A stretch of DNA of 64,000 nucleotides from Paraburkholderia azotifigens (GCF_007995085.1 NZ_VOQS01000005.1:2294001-2358000), one strand, 5' to 3'; positions 54,958 through 64,000 are shown, counted from the stretch's first letter. Notes: a model not told the origin generated them from the sequence alone. Program-made: numbers and translations.

Positions 54958-56685
54958 TTAGTGCCGTCCGGCGTAGTCGTCGACTGCACTGCCCAGCGTG
55001 GGATGGAATCGCTTGTCGCCGACGACGTCCAGCATTTCGAAACGCCTGAGCTTGTCGCGCACCGGGTCTTTCATTTCGGCGAAGTGCAATGCGATCTCGC
55101 GCTCGCCCAGTATCCGGATCAGTTCCCGCAACATGTCCGCCGAGGTCACGTCGATACTGGTGACGGGTTCGGCCGCCACGACGATCCGGCGCACGGGCGT
55201 CGGCGACTCATCGACGGCTCGCAGCAGGCATTCCTGGAAAAGCTCTGCGTTTGCAAAGAACAACGGCGCATCCCAGCGAAACAGCAGCAGCCCCGGAATC
55301 CGCGTGGCCTGCGGATAGCGCTTGATGTCGTGGTAGCCGCGCAGATCTTCCACGCGCCCGAGAATCGCGTAATGCGGACGCCAGCCGTCCCAGAGAAACT
55401 CGATTACCGCGATCACAATTGCGATGCAAATACCGGGAATCGCGCCGAAAACAGCGACACCCGCAAAGCAGACCACGGAGAGCCAGAACTCCCATTGCTG
55501 GATTCGATAGATGCGCTTGAGGTCGGCAAATTCGAACAGGCCGAGGGCTGCCGCAATGACGACGGCGGCCAGCGCGCTGTTGGGCAGATACCGCATCAGA
55601 TTCGGTGCCGCGAGCAGGAGAATCGCCACCGCCACGGCGCCGACGACGCCCGTCACCTGTGTTCTGGCGCCCGCTGCTTCCGCCACGGGTGTCCGCGAAG
55701 AACTGCTGCTGATCGGAAAGCCCTGAAAAAAGCCGGCCGCCAGATTGGCTACCCCCAGGCCGACCATCTCCTGATTGGGGTCCACGCGGGTATGAAAACG
55801 CGCAGCGAAGGTGCGCGACAGCACGCTGGTATCGGCAAACGAGATCAGCGCGACCGCGCAGCCGCCAAGCACGATCTTGACGAGATCGGCGTCGCCGACC
55901 CACGGCAACGCGAATGACGGCAGCCCTTGCGGGATCTTGCCGAGCACCTTGACGCCAACGCTGTCCAGGTTGAATGCGATGACGCTCAGCGTCGCGAGCA
56001 CGACGGCGATCAGAATGCCCGGCACTTTGTCGAAGCGCTTGAGTAACAGGATCAGTACGAGGCTACCTGCGCCCACGGCGAAGCTGTACCAGTTGGCTTT
56101 GCCCGCGGCGAGGGCCGTGCCAAGCGACAGCAGATCGCGCAGCGGCCCCTGGTCATCGAACGAAATCGCAAAGAGCTTCGGCAACTGGCTGATCAGAACG
56201 GTCAGCGCAATGCCGTTCATATAGCCGTAGCGGATCGGCTTGGAAAGCAGTTCCGTGATGAAGCCGAGCCGCAGCAGTCCCATCACGATGCAGAACAGCC
56301 CGGAGACGATCGCCATCATGCTGGCCGTCGCTATCGCGCGCGACGGGTCGCTGCCTGCAATCGCGACGACGACGGCAAGAATCGGCGCGGCAAGCGCGGA
56401 GTCGGGACCGAGCACCAGAATCCGGCTGGGGCCGAAGACGGCATAGGCCAGCAACGGAACGATCGTCGCGTAGAGACCATACACGCCTGGTACGCCCGAC
56501 GCCTCGGCATACGCGATACCGACGGGCACCAGCATCGTGGTCAGCACCAGACCGGCGGCCAGATCGTTAGGTAGCCAGCTGCCCCGATACGTTTTGAGCA
56601 TCGTCAGGCCCGGCAGCCAGCGCAACCATCGCGCCGCTGTAACGGCAGGCTGTCCGCCTTCATGAATAGGGTGATCGGATTGCAT
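54958..56685 (-). CDS. SulP-family inorganic anion/C4-dicarboxylate transporter
   Basis: The 575-residue protein has 10-14 TM segments with GLVLTTMLVPVGIAYAEASGVPGVYGLYATIVPLLAYAVFG, the central FQGFPISSSSSRTPVAEAAGARTQ motif and a C-terminal cytoplasmic STAS domain (VRRIVVAAEPVTSIDVTSADML). Related members include DauA and BicA, which carry C4-dicarboxylates or bicarbonate. Start ATG 56685 begins the soluble head; the extra 55 upstream codons in the longer frame lack a ribosome site and were excluded. Confidence 0.9.
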   Translation of the reverse strand: MQSDHPIHEGGQPAVTAARWLRWLPGLTMLKTYRGSWLPNDLAAGLVLTTMLVPVGIAYAEASGVPGVYGLYATIVPLLAYAVFGPSRILVLGPDSALAAPILAVVVAIAGSDPSRAIATASMMAIVSGLFCIVMGLLRLGFITELLSKPIRYGYMNGIALTVLISQLPKLFAISFDDQGPLRDLLSLGTALAAGKANWYSFAVGAGSLVLILLLKRFDKVPGILIAVVLATLSVIAFNLDSVGVKVLGKIPQGLPSFALPWVGDADLVKIVLGGCAVALISFADTSVLSRTFAARFHTRVDPNQEMVGLGVANLAAGFFQGFPISSSSSRTPVAEAAGARTQVTGVVGAVAVAILLLAAPNLMRYLPNSALAAVVIAAALGLFEFADLKRIYRIQQWEFWLSVVCFAGVAVFGAIPGICIAIVIAVIEFLWDGWRPHYAILGRVEDLRGYHDIKRYPQATRIPGLLLFRWDAPLFFANAELFQECLLRAVDESPTPVRRIVVAAEPVTSIDVTSADMLRELIRILGEREIALHFAEMKDPVRDKLRRFEMLDVVGDKRFHPTLGSAVDDYAGRH

Positions 56686-56875
56686 TTGTCGGAGGGTTGT
56701 GATGGAAGAAGCCGCGATCCGGCATGTGCGGCACTTGCCCTTGCACATAAAGAATAGGCCGGCCAGGCGGGCGTGGCGTATGGGACCAAGGTCCAATACC
56801 TTCGCTGGCGGGCAATGCGTAGACTGATTTTGATCCACTTCCCGAGGCAACTGTCCGATAGCCAGGAGGGCAGAA

Positions 56876-57463
56876 ATGAAAGCGAATCACGTCATCGTTG
56901 CAATGGTCGTGCTGATGGCAGGCTGTCCCGCGCTTGCGCAGCCTCAAACCACCGTGGACGTCACCAAAGCGCCCGGCAGCGCCACGGTTGTGGGAACCGC
57001 GAAGGTCACGGCCACCATCGTCGCGATCGAACGGGAGACCCGTACCGTGACGCTCAAGGACGCGAAAGGCAAGGTCGTGCAAGTGGAGGTGGGGGAAGAG
57101 GCGCGCAATTTCGACCAGCTGAAGATCGGCGATGTCGTCACGACGGAATACCGGGAAGCAATCTCACTGAGTCTCTCGAAGACGAGCGGCCCGCGTTCGG
57201 CGACGGAACGCGTCATTGAAAATCGCGCGGCGCCGGGCGCCAAACCGGGCGGCACGATCGGCCGCGAGATCACGGTGATGGCCGACGTCATCGCGGTGAA
57301 TTCGAAGGAGAAGACGGTCACGTTAAAGGGACCGCAGGGCAACATCGTCGATGTGCACGTGGAAGATCCCGAACAGATCAAGCATGTCCGCAAGGGCGAT
57401 CAGGTCGAGGTTGTCTACACCGAGGCCGTTGCGATCAGCGTGACGCCGGGCGCCGTGAAGTGA
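56876..57463 (+). CDS. Exported hypothetical protein with two repeated beta modules
   Basis: The 195-residue protein has a signal peptide (MKANHVIVAMVVLMAGCPALAQ) and two related modules: ATIVAIERETRTVTLKDAKGKVVQVEVGEEA and ADVIAVNSKEKTVTLKGPQGNIVDVHVEDPEQ. Each is followed by IGDVVTTEYREAISLS or KGDQVEVVYTEAVAISV. The internal duplication suggests a beta-barrel or OB-like pair. An agccaggagggcag site precedes the ATG. The function is unknown. Confidence 0.8.
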   Translation: MKANHVIVAMVVLMAGCPALAQPQTTVDVTKAPGSATVVGTAKVTATIVAIERETRTVTLKDAKGKVVQVEVGEEARNFDQLKIGDVVTTEYREAISLSLSKTSGPRSATERVIENRAAPGAKPGGTIGREITVMADVIAVNSKEKTVTLKGPQGNIVDVHVEDPEQIKHVRKGDQVEVVYTEAVAISVTPGAVK

Positions 57464-57515
57464 CACATCGGCGCCGCGGCGAATACGCCAGCCTCATGCG
57501 GTCGGGGAGGGAATC

Positions 57516-57887
57516 GTGAGAAGCAAAGCGGGCGCGTGCGTCCCGTACGTGAGCCTGCTGCTCATCTGCGCTGTCGGCTCCGTGCTGCCTCTGGCGGGAT
57601 GCACATACTATGGCGTGCCTCCCGGCACCGTCGTCGCCGCACCGGCCAGCTTCGACCGGTCCTTCGCGGCGGCAGCGGGCGCGATGCGGGACGAGGGCCT
57701 CTCGATTACCACGCAGGATCCTGCCAGCGGCACGATCATCGGCGCACTCGACGGCGATGTCGTGACGACCAGCGTGCGGCAGCAGGCGGACGGCAGTGTC
57801 GTCGTGCAGTTCGATTCGAAGCCCGCGCGCGATCCTGCGTTGCTCGACCGCATTTCGCACAGCTACGACAGGCGCATGGGGCGGTAG
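57516..57887 (+). CDS. Lipoprotein, hypothetical
   Basis: The 123-residue protein starts at GTG 57516 after ggggaggga and has a lipoprotein signal with lipobox LAGC (cysteine about residue 29). The mature part contains TTQDPASGTIIGALDGDVVTTSVRQQADGSVVVQFDSK and no known domain. It is encoded between the exported two-module protein and the antiporter with short gaps (52 and 38 bp), so the three are probably one operon. Confidence 0.78.
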   Translation: MRSKAGACVPYVSLLLICAVGSVLPLAGCTYYGVPPGTVVAAPASFDRSFAAAAGAMRDEGLSITTQDPASGTIIGALDGDVVTTSVRQQADGSVVVQFDSKPARDPALLDRISHSYDRRMGR

Positions 57888-57925
57888 ACGGAACTGCGCC
57901 TCTGGCTTCGACCGTGGAGGGCGGG

Positions 57926-59098
57926 ATGACGAAGTTGCTGATCGACCTGGTGATCTTTCTCGCGTCCGCGCTGATTGCCGTGCCGCTGTCGGTGCGCCTT
58001 GGTTTCGGGGCCGTTCTCGGCTATCTGGTGGCGGGCATTTTTATCGGGCCATGGGTACTGGGGCTGGTGACCGACATCGACGCGATCCTTCATTTTTCGG
58101 AGCTGGGCATCGTGCTGATGATGTTCGTGATCGGGCTGGAAATGCGGATCGATGAGTTGTGGTCGATGCGCCGAACCATCTTCGGCTACGGCGCGATGCA
58201 GATGACCGTCTGCGCTGTGGTCCTGTCGGGGATTTTCATGATGCTGGGCTTGTCATGGCGCATTGCATTGACGGGCGGCCTCGCGCTTTCGCTGTCATCG
58301 ACGGCGATGGTGATGTCCGAGCTTCAGGAGCGCAAGTTGATGGACATGCCGACGGGCCGAGCCGGTTTCGGCATTCTCCTGTTCCAGGACATGGCAGCGA
58401 TCCCGCTGATTGCTCTGCTGCCGTTGCTCGGACCGTCGGTGATCACACCCACGGCGGAGCCCGGATGGCTCGTGGCGTTGAAGGCGCTCGCCATGCTAGG
58501 TGCGGTGGCGCTGGCGGGCCGCTATCTGTTGCACATCGTATTGCGTGTGATCATGAGCATCGGCGTACCCGAGATCTTCACCGCTTTCGCCTTGCTCTGG
58601 ATCGCAGGTATCGCATTGCTCATGGAGAGCGTCCATCTTTCGATGTCTCTGGGCGCGTTTGTCGCGGGCGTGCTTCTCGCGGATTCCGACTATCGCCATC
58701 AGGTCGAAGTCGACATGGCGCCCTTCAAGGGCTTGCTGCTTGGCCTGTTTTTCATTGCAGTGGGCATGTCGATCGATTTCGGCGTGTTGATGCGCGAGCC
58801 TCTTCGTGTCGCGGTACTTGTCGTGGCACTGGTCGGCATCAAGGCGATCGCGCAGTGGTTTCTCGCCGACCGGTTCGACGTGCCGGCTTCGCAGCGCTCG
58901 TACTTCGCCATTCTGCTGTCGCAGGGCGGCGAGTTCGCGTTTGTGGTAATGGCGGCCGCCATGACGGCTCATGTCATCGATCAGCGGCAGTCGTCGCTCG
59001 TGACACTCGTCGTCGCGCTTTCGATGGTGTCAACGCCTTTGCTGCTGCTTGTGCATCGCAAGCTCTCGCCGCTCTTCGTCAGTCATGAGCTGAGGTAG
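57926..59098 (+). CDS. CPA2-family cation/proton antiporter, without RCK domain
   Basis: The 390-residue protein has 11-13 TM segments with the Kef/Na-H exchanger motifs RLGFGAVLGYLVAGIFIGPWVLG, FVIGLEMRI, LSLSSTAMVMSELQE, GFGILLFQDMAAIPLIALLPL and GEFAFVVMAAAM. KefB/KefC proteins of about 600 residues add a TrkA-N regulatory domain; here the frame stops after the membrane part. Start ATG 57926 follows gtggagggcggg. It is the last gene of the three-gene run. Confidence 0.87.
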   Translation: MTKLLIDLVIFLASALIAVPLSVRLGFGAVLGYLVAGIFIGPWVLGLVTDIDAILHFSELGIVLMMFVIGLEMRIDELWSMRRTIFGYGAMQMTVCAVVLSGIFMMLGLSWRIALTGGLALSLSSTAMVMSELQERKLMDMPTGRAGFGILLFQDMAAIPLIALLPLLGPSVITPTAEPGWLVALKALAMLGAVALAGRYLLHIVLRVIMSIGVPEIFTAFALLWIAGIALLMESVHLSMSLGAFVAGVLLADSDYRHQVEVDMAPFKGLLLGLFFIAVGMSIDFGVLMREPLRVAVLVVALVGIKAIAQWFLADRFDVPASQRSYFAILLSQGGEFAFVVMAAAMTAHVIDQRQSSLVTLVVALSMVSTPLLLLVHRKLSPLFVSHELR

Positions 59099-59694
59099 AA
59101 CGCGCGCAGCCGGGAGTTGTCCGCGCCGTTGTGTGATCACGCGTGGCCGCGTTGGTCGTGCGCCTGGAACCTGTCGTCCTCGCGCTTCTGCAACACATCC
59201 CCTTCACGTGGAATACGCGGTCACGCCGCATGCTGTTCGACGCCCTGTGTGTTTGACATGTTGCAAAAGTATTTAACGGGCCGACAGTGAAGCGCGAAAC
59301 GGGTTAACCCGGCCCCCACTGCCGAGGGGGCCGAGCCGCGGTGCGACTCGGTACGCTGGATCATTGCGCGCAATTCCAATGCGTTGCCGACATGCCAGCC
59401 GACAAGGACAACCATCTCCTTTGCGGCAAGCCGCTCGCAGCGCACGACGCTGATCGAGCGTTTGTTCGTTGCGGAATCGCGGCGCCTCGCCGACTCTGCC
59501 ACGCGTCGGTCGCGGCACGCCGATCATCGTGTGACTGGCGTTCCCCATTTTGCTTTCAATGCGGAGTACGCACTGTCCGGTGTCTGCTCGGCCGACACGA
59601 TGTTCGAAGCCATGGTGCTGGCAGTCCCAGACCAGGGATCGCGGATCACGCGGCCCAATTCTTTTACCCGAAACCAGATCAACGGGAGACTTTC
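59099..59694. other. Intergenic region, 596 bp, with a strong hairpin
   Basis: No supported gene. A perfect 8-bp stem CGGCCCCC-N8-GGGGGCCG lies at 59310-59333, next to the palindrome GGGTTAACCC (59301-59310); both could form part of a leader or terminator. Frames such as 59341-59694 have no domain features and are treated as noncoding. Confidence 0.5.
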
Positions 59695-60072
59695 TTGAAA
59701 CCTATATCAGCATACCGGCTCGCTTTCGGCGGCGCCGTCATTGCGCTAACGATCAACGCCTTGGCACAGGGCGGTTCGGCGGCTAGCGCGCCCGCCGCTT
59801 CTGCTTCGGCAGCATCGGGCGCGACTGCGCCTGCCACAGGGAAAAAAGCGGATCGCGCGCTGCGGCGAAAGGTTTATGCCGCTATCGGGAAGAACAGGGA
59901 GATCAAGGCCGGAAGTATCAGCGTTACGGCGAAAAACGGTGCGGTCACGCTGAATGGCTCCGTTCCGGATGCCAATCAGATTCCCAAGGTCGCGGAGATC
60001 GCGAGCGGTGTTCCGGGCGTAGTCTCTGTCACCAACAAGCTGGTGGTTCAGATGCCGTTTGGCGGCCAGTAA
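59695..60072 (+). CDS. Exported BON-domain protein
   Basis: The 125-residue protein has a signal peptide (LAFGGAVIALTINALAQ), a low-complexity Ala/Ser/Gly linker and a single BON domain (KVYAAIGKNREIKAGSISVTAKNGAVTLNGSVPDANQIPKVAEIASGVPGVVSVTNKL). BON domains bind membranes and are common in OsmY-like stress proteins. The start is TTG 59695 after gggaga, 6 nt away. No other start gives the signal peptide cleanly. Confidence 0.83.
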   Translation: MKPISAYRLAFGGAVIALTINALAQGGSAASAPAASASAASGATAPATGKKADRALRRKVYAAIGKNREIKAGSISVTAKNGAVTLNGSVPDANQIPKVAEIASGVPGVVSVTNKLVVQMPFGGQ

Positions 60073-60121
60073 GCGCGCAAGTCGCCGGATCGCTTCGATG
60101 ACGGCGTGCTGTTTCTCACTT

Positions 60122-60145
60122 CAACGGGGCGCTTAAGCCCCGTTG
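60122..60145. terminator. Hairpin after the BON gene
   Basis: This perfect 9-bp stem CAACGGGGC/GCCCCGTTG with a 6-nt loop lies about 50 bp after the stop. There is no strong U-tract. Confidence 0.65.
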
Positions 60146-60400
60146 TCGTTGGCGCGATCGCAAGATTGAACGCTTGGAACGGCGGCAGCAAGGAAGGGGC
60201 GGCTGCCAGACAGCGACCGCCTGGCCGCCAGGAGACCGGCGAGCGCGTGACGCGCACACGCGGCAATGTCTGGGCCGGTGCGCAGGACGCAGCGCGCAGT
60301 TCACCAATAGAAGTGACGCCGTGTCGACATGCACACGGCGTCCCATAAAACCCGAACGATACGGGCCTGGCCGGCAGCGCCGCCCGGCCCGCTTTCCACG
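60146..60400. other. Intergenic region with hairpin, end of the porin transcript
   Basis: It holds a 10-bp hairpin GACGCCGTGT-N8-ACACGGCGTC (60316-60343) and a GC-rich CGGGCC/GGCCCG pair nearer the porin stop, both suited to ending minus-strand porin transcription. No gene is seen. Confidence 0.5.
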
Positions 60401-61594
60401 TCAAAACGCGTGACGGATACCCAGCATGCCCGCGGCAGTGTTCTTGCCTACTGCGACGGGTTGGCCGTACACGAGCGTCTGGTTCATCGTGCCGCGATTC
60501 GCGACATAGCCGCCCTGTGCATAGAGCGTCGTCGTCTTGGACAGGCTGTAATCGGCGCCCAGCACGTACGCGGTCGACTGGTTCTGGCTGTGCTTCTCGT
60601 CCTTCACGTAGTAGATGCCCGACGTGAGTTCGAACGCCGGAGAGAAGCGATAGCCGAGGCCGCCCGTCCACATGTCGAAATCGCCCGAAGCAACGCCCGC
60701 TGCGAGATTCCCGTTCGGATTCGACGGATTACGGCCGTTGCTGAACGAGCCGGATACCGAGAGGCCCTTCCACGTGTACTTCGCGCCGAAGTAGACGAAG
60801 CGGTTGTTGTTCACACCCGTTGCCGGGATGGGCGTTGCGCCGGGATTGCCCGCTGTCGGATACGGGAACGGGCTGGTGTCGTGTCCGTTGTAGTAGACGG
60901 CTGCGACGTTCAGGCCGAAGTTCGAATACTTCAGTACCGCCGACTCGCGCGTGCCGCCCTGGAAATGACCTGCGACGCCGCCCGGCGCATATTCGAGCGC
61001 TGCGGAGAAGCCATAAAAGTTCGGCGAGTTATACACGAGCGCATTGCTGTCATAGAGCGCGCCGATGCTGCCGTTCGTGCTGTTGGCCGTCCAGCCCGAC
61101 TGCTGGTTCATGGTCAGCCACGCAGTCAGGACGCTGCCGAAGAACCACGCGTTGCGCACATCCGTGTCGGCGAGTGCATAGGCCATCGGCGCGAGCTGGC
61201 GGCCCATGTCGAACTTGCCGAACGGCCCCGATACGCCAACCGTCGCGATCTGATTGAAGAGCGCCGGCGCGTTTGGGGTGTCGCTCAGCTGGAACTTGCC
61301 CGTGCCGCTGTCGAACGAGCCCTGCAGCCGGAAGTTGATCTTGTAGCCGCCGCCGATGTCCTCAGTGCCTTTCAGACCCCACAGGCTCGAATAAATGCCG
61401 CCGTCCTTGAACCGGAAGACGTGCCCCAGATTAGGGTTCTTCGAAGCGACGGGCAGAAAGTTCGCCGCCGCGGTGTTTTGCCACAGCAGGCCCGAATCGA
61501 TCGTTCCGTACAGCGTCACGGACGATTGTGCGTGAGCGGCGCCAGCGATTGCGAGAAGCGATGCCAATGCCGTGACTTTCAATTCCGACTTCAT
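60401..61594 (-). CDS. Trimeric porin
   Basis: The 397-residue beta-barrel has a signal peptide (LLAIAGAAHA-QSSVTLYGTIDSG), many YxxDY-type strands, the constriction-loop region after SLWGLKGTEDIGGG and a C-terminal GIRHAF sorting signal. atggagacct gives the ribosome site before ATG 61594. It belongs to the same family as the porin at 62027 and the one at 24345, and may differ in substrate. Confidence 0.9.
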   Translation of the reverse strand: MKSELKVTALASLLAIAGAAHAQSSVTLYGTIDSGLLWQNTAAANFLPVASKNPNLGHVFRFKDGGIYSSLWGLKGTEDIGGGYKINFRLQGSFDSGTGKFQLSDTPNAPALFNQIATVGVSGPFGKFDMGRQLAPMAYALADTDVRNAWFFGSVLTAWLTMNQQSGWTANSTNGSIGALYDSNALVYNSPNFYGFSAALEYAPGGVAGHFQGGTRESAVLKYSNFGLNVAAVYYNGHDTSPFPYPTAGNPGATPIPATGVNNNRFVYFGAKYTWKGLSVSGSFSNGRNPSNPNGNLAAGVASGDFDMWTGGLGYRFSPAFELTSGIYYVKDEKHSQNQSTAYVLGADYSLSKTTTLYAQGGYVANRGTMNQTLVYGQPVAVGKNTAAGMLGIRHAF

Positions 61595-62026
61595 GAGGTC
61601 TCCATAACGGTGTTCTGATTCGATGCATAACGAACCCGTTCTTCATGAAGGGACATTGCATCCGGTACGAAAGCATAAGCACTGACGCCGGATCAATTAC
61701 CCCATCGGCGGGGGCAGGGTTTCCCGTAGTAGAGGCGAATGGCGAGGGCCGTCCCGCGTCGGGCGACGCGGATCTCGCCCTTCCGGGCAAGCGGGGACAA
61801 CTCAGGATTCAAGGGGCGGACGCGGGGATGGGGGGCGACGGTCGAGCCGCGCCGCACGTTTTGCAATGATCAGACGAAAGCGTTTCGCCAGGTGCGCGCC
61901 CCTGACGCAGCGTCCCGCACAGGGCACGCGCACTCGACTCGCAGCCCGATCGAGCCGGCTGCACTGCATCGGTTGATGCTCCCGCCGTTTGCTATGGAAC
62001 GGCCGTCGCGCTGCCCGCGGGCAGGA
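61595..62026. other. Intergenic region, 432 bp, between two porin genes
   Basis: No gene is seen. The AT-richer part around 61610-61700 is the likely promoter zone of the porin at 60401. No clear operator was found. Confidence 0.45.
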
Positions 62027-63205
62027 TCAGAAGCGATGTCTCAAGCCGACCGTTGCCTGCACCTGGTTGGTCGTGGAGGAGGGAGCACTGACGCCATTGA
62101 TCCATGCGACGCCCAATGGCGACGTGCCGCTCGGACTCACGCGCTGCCACGCGCCCTGAATATAGACATCGGTGCGCAGCGAGAAGTGGTAGTCGGCCAT
62201 CGCGCTGACCTGATTCCAATGGGGGATTCCACCACCTCCGTTTCCGCCCGCGCGCGAGTAGGTGTACGCGCCCGCGAGTTCGACCGACGGCGTCAGCGCA
62301 TAGCGGAAGTTGCCCTCGAAGTTCTGGAACGTTCCGCTCAGCCCCCCTTGAAAGAACTGGGCGAACTTGCTGTGCGAGTAAACGAAGCCCGCGACAGCAG
62401 GGCCGAACGAGTAGTTCACGCCGAGACCGAAGGTCTTCTGGCTGCTGGCCAGCACGCCGAGCGGGACGCCGCTTGGCGAAAGCGCGCCTTGCAGGGAAGC
62501 GCCCGTCGTATCGGTGACCGCGCCGTTCGTGTTGAGTTGGGCCGGCGTGCGCGCGGAACTGTTGAGTTGAAGGTAGCCCGCACCGAAGTTCAGCGCGCCC
62601 GCTCGATACGACATGCCGAAGCTGTAGGCGCGATTGTTCGTGAAACTGCCTGCCTGATTGGAAAAACCGTACAGCGCGCCGAACCTGAGGCCACCGAACG
62701 CCGGGCTCTGGTATTTGACGGAGTTATTGATCTGGAATGAGTCGTTCAGATTGTCGTTGTCCAGCGGATGCGCGAAGTGCGTGCCGCCGAACTCGGTGCC
62801 CGTCAACGAAAGCGGTGCGACAAAATCGACCATGCTGTCGGTTTGGCGGCCCAGCGTAAGCGCACCGTAATCGCGACTCGACAAGCCGACATACGCCTGA
62901 CGATTGAAGATCCGGTTGTTCGACGAATACTGCCCGTTGTTCACGTTGAAGCCGCTTTCCAGCGTGAAGATGGCCTTCAGGCCTGCACCCAGATCTTCAC
63001 CCCCGCGAAGACCCCAGCGGCTGTACTGGACGGCGCCGCTGGTCATTTCCCAGTTGCTGTGCCCGCTGCCCGTTCCGGCGATCTGGTTGTTCGTGTAGCT
63101 CAGGCCGGCGTCGATCAGCCCGTAAAGCGTGATGCTGCTTTGCGCATGCGCCACGCCGGCCAGAGTGGTCAGCGCTGCCGCACCCGTTATAAGCACTTTT
63201 TTCAT
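62027..63205 (-). CDS. Trimeric porin
   Basis: The 392-residue porin has a signal peptide (MKKVLITGAAALTTLAGVAHA-QSSITLYGLIDAGLSY), the GLRGGEDLGAGLKAIFTLESGF element and a C-terminal VGLRHRF. It is a normal-length, intact member of the beta-proteobacterial porin family. The region upstream (63206-63532) must contain its promoter. Two porins in tandem with separate promoters suggest differential regulation. Confidence 0.9.
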   Translation of the reverse strand: MKKVLITGAAALTTLAGVAHAQSSITLYGLIDAGLSYTNNQIAGTGSGHSNWEMTSGAVQYSRWGLRGGEDLGAGLKAIFTLESGFNVNNGQYSSNNRIFNRQAYVGLSSRDYGALTLGRQTDSMVDFVAPLSLTGTEFGGTHFAHPLDNDNLNDSFQINNSVKYQSPAFGGLRFGALYGFSNQAGSFTNNRAYSFGMSYRAGALNFGAGYLQLNSSARTPAQLNTNGAVTDTTGASLQGALSPSGVPLGVLASSQKTFGLGVNYSFGPAVAGFVYSHSKFAQFFQGGLSGTFQNFEGNFRYALTPSVELAGAYTYSRAGGNGGGGIPHWNQVSAMADYHFSLRTDVYIQGAWQRVSPSGTSPLGVAWINGVSAPSSTTNQVQATVGLRHRF

Positions 63206-63532
63206 TTGGCCGCCCTAGCTGAGATCGAGAGAAAAACTCCGCACGACTCCGCCCCCGGAGACATCGACGCCTGTGTTGAAAGCGCTTCACTAGAAGCTGG
63301 CGCGATGTTCTTCCTCTACTTTATGCGACCGCGATGAGAATCGCCAGATTGTGCGACGATCGTCCGTTTGAAGCTGCCGTTGCCGCGATTGTGAGGGCGC
63401 GTGCTGTGCGGATGGTGTCGTCGAACATACCTGAATAATGTAGGCATCCTATGCATCGATAAGGCGATGGCACTCACTGAAGCAGCATGATCGTGATCGC
63501 CTGATGCGGACCACGCACCGCAATGCGTCGCC
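63206..63532. other. Intergenic region, 327 bp
   Basis: No supported gene. It contains the upstream region of the porin at 62027 and, at its right end, several stop codons in the frame of the truncated MFS gene. I see no extension of that gene leftward. Confidence 0.45.
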
Positions 63533-64000
63533 ATGCAAGCCGCAATGTTCGCGCCGCGCGCCCGCCTTAACCATTCGCTCAGCAACCTGCTGTCGAGCCC
63601 CGTGGTGCGGGGCGGGTTGATCATCAACTTCTGCTACAGCTATTTCGCGTTCTACTGCATGACGTGGATGCCCGCGTATCTGGTCGAACAGCGCGGGCTG
63701 TCGCTGCGGCAGTCGGGACTCTACGCGTTCTTCAGTTTCGCGGGCATTGCCGTCGTGGCGGCGCTCGCCGGGCTGGCCGCGGACCGGCTGATCGCACGCG
63801 GGCACGATGCCGTGGTGGTGCGCAAGTCGTTCATCGTGGCCGGGTTCATGGGCGGCACGACGGTTCTGCTCGGCGCTTATACGCGTTCGCCGCAGATGGC
63901 GCTGTTCTGGAGTGTCGTCTCGCTGTCGCTTCTGGGTCTCGTCACCGCAAACAATCTGGCGCTCGTCAAGCTCACGTTGAATCCGAAGCAGGCGGTCGGA
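63533..64000 (+). pseudogene. MFS transporter, C-terminal half only (runs off the window)
   Basis: The frame, open to the last base, reads SSPVVRGGLIINFCYSYFAFYCMTWMPAYLVEQRGLSLRQSGLYAFFSFAGIAVVAALAGLAADRLIARG. This matches the start of the second six-TM half (TM7-TM8 and loop) of ACS-type MFS transporters. The first half is missing: in-frame TGA codons precede ATG 63533 and no homologous frame lies upstream. It is either a remnant of a deleted gene or the product of a rearrangement just left of about 63570. The right end is not visible. Confidence 0.65.

Overview
The window looks like a chromosome or chromid segment of a Burkholderiaceae bacterium of the Paraburkholderia/Caballeronia/Burkholderia type. 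It is GC-rich. It is dense in LysR regulators, trimeric porins, aromatic-acid transporters and catabolic operons, and it carries a dgdA/dgdR pair that reads almost like the Burkholderia cepacia dialkylglycine decarboxylase locus. No rRNA, tRNA or CRISPR array was recognised.

Layout. 1-5.5 kb: the 3' part of a large GAF/PAS sensor histidine kinase, a LysR regulator, a FixJ-type response regulator and an exported GlcG/HbpS-like protein. 5.5-10.4 kb: two AEC permeases, an enolase-superfamily acid-sugar enzyme divergent from a FadR-type GntR repressor, and a DsbA/FrnE-like thioredoxin. 10.7-24.0 kb: the main catabolic block. Twelve minus-strand genes run ubiX - FAD monooxygenase - VOC protein - fumarylacetoacetase - alpha/beta hydrolase - CoxM - CoxG - CoxS - CoxL - enoyl-CoA hydratase - ubiD-like decarboxylase - LysR, with xdhC (Mo-cofactor maturation) on the opposite strand. 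24.3-30.3 kb: a porin, two paralogous AAHS-type MFS transporters and a chemoreceptor, probably the uptake and sensing side of the same pathway. 30.3-40.8 kb: dgdA/dgdR, an AraC-VOC pair, a hybrid histidine kinase, a RidA protein, an MFS exporter, a small gene behind two overlapping LexA (SOS) boxes, and a Fur-boxed TonB siderophore receptor.

40.8-54.5 kb is an accessory segment. It begins with the last 71 codons of a YajO-type aldo/keto reductase abutting an IS6-family element, and ends with a degraded N-terminal piece of the same kind of reductase in the same orientation. The simplest reading is that about 13 kb came to lie inside that gene and its middle was lost. Inside are a broken transposase, small proteins (phasin, a PhnA pseudogene, a SET-domain protein, HU), a 1.4 kb gene-poor stretch, and a PucR-regulated amine/amino-acid cluster (APC permease, FAD amine oxidoreductase, cupin, orphan LivK-type binding protein).

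54.6-64 kb: envelope and ion functions (glycine-rich secreted protein, SulP transporter, two exported proteins, a CPA2 antiporter without an RCK domain, a BON-domain protein), two more porins, and the C-terminal half of an MFS transporter running off the end.

The most interesting system is the 12-24 kb operon. It couples a prenyl-FMN decarboxylase pair to a molybdenum hydroxylase, a flavin hydroxylase, a VOC protein with a possible metal triad, and a fumarylacetoacetase with intact active-site residues. I do not recognise this combination as a described pathway. Its substrate is probably an aromatic or heteroaromatic acid. All function calls rest on reading the sequence by eye; no searches were run.
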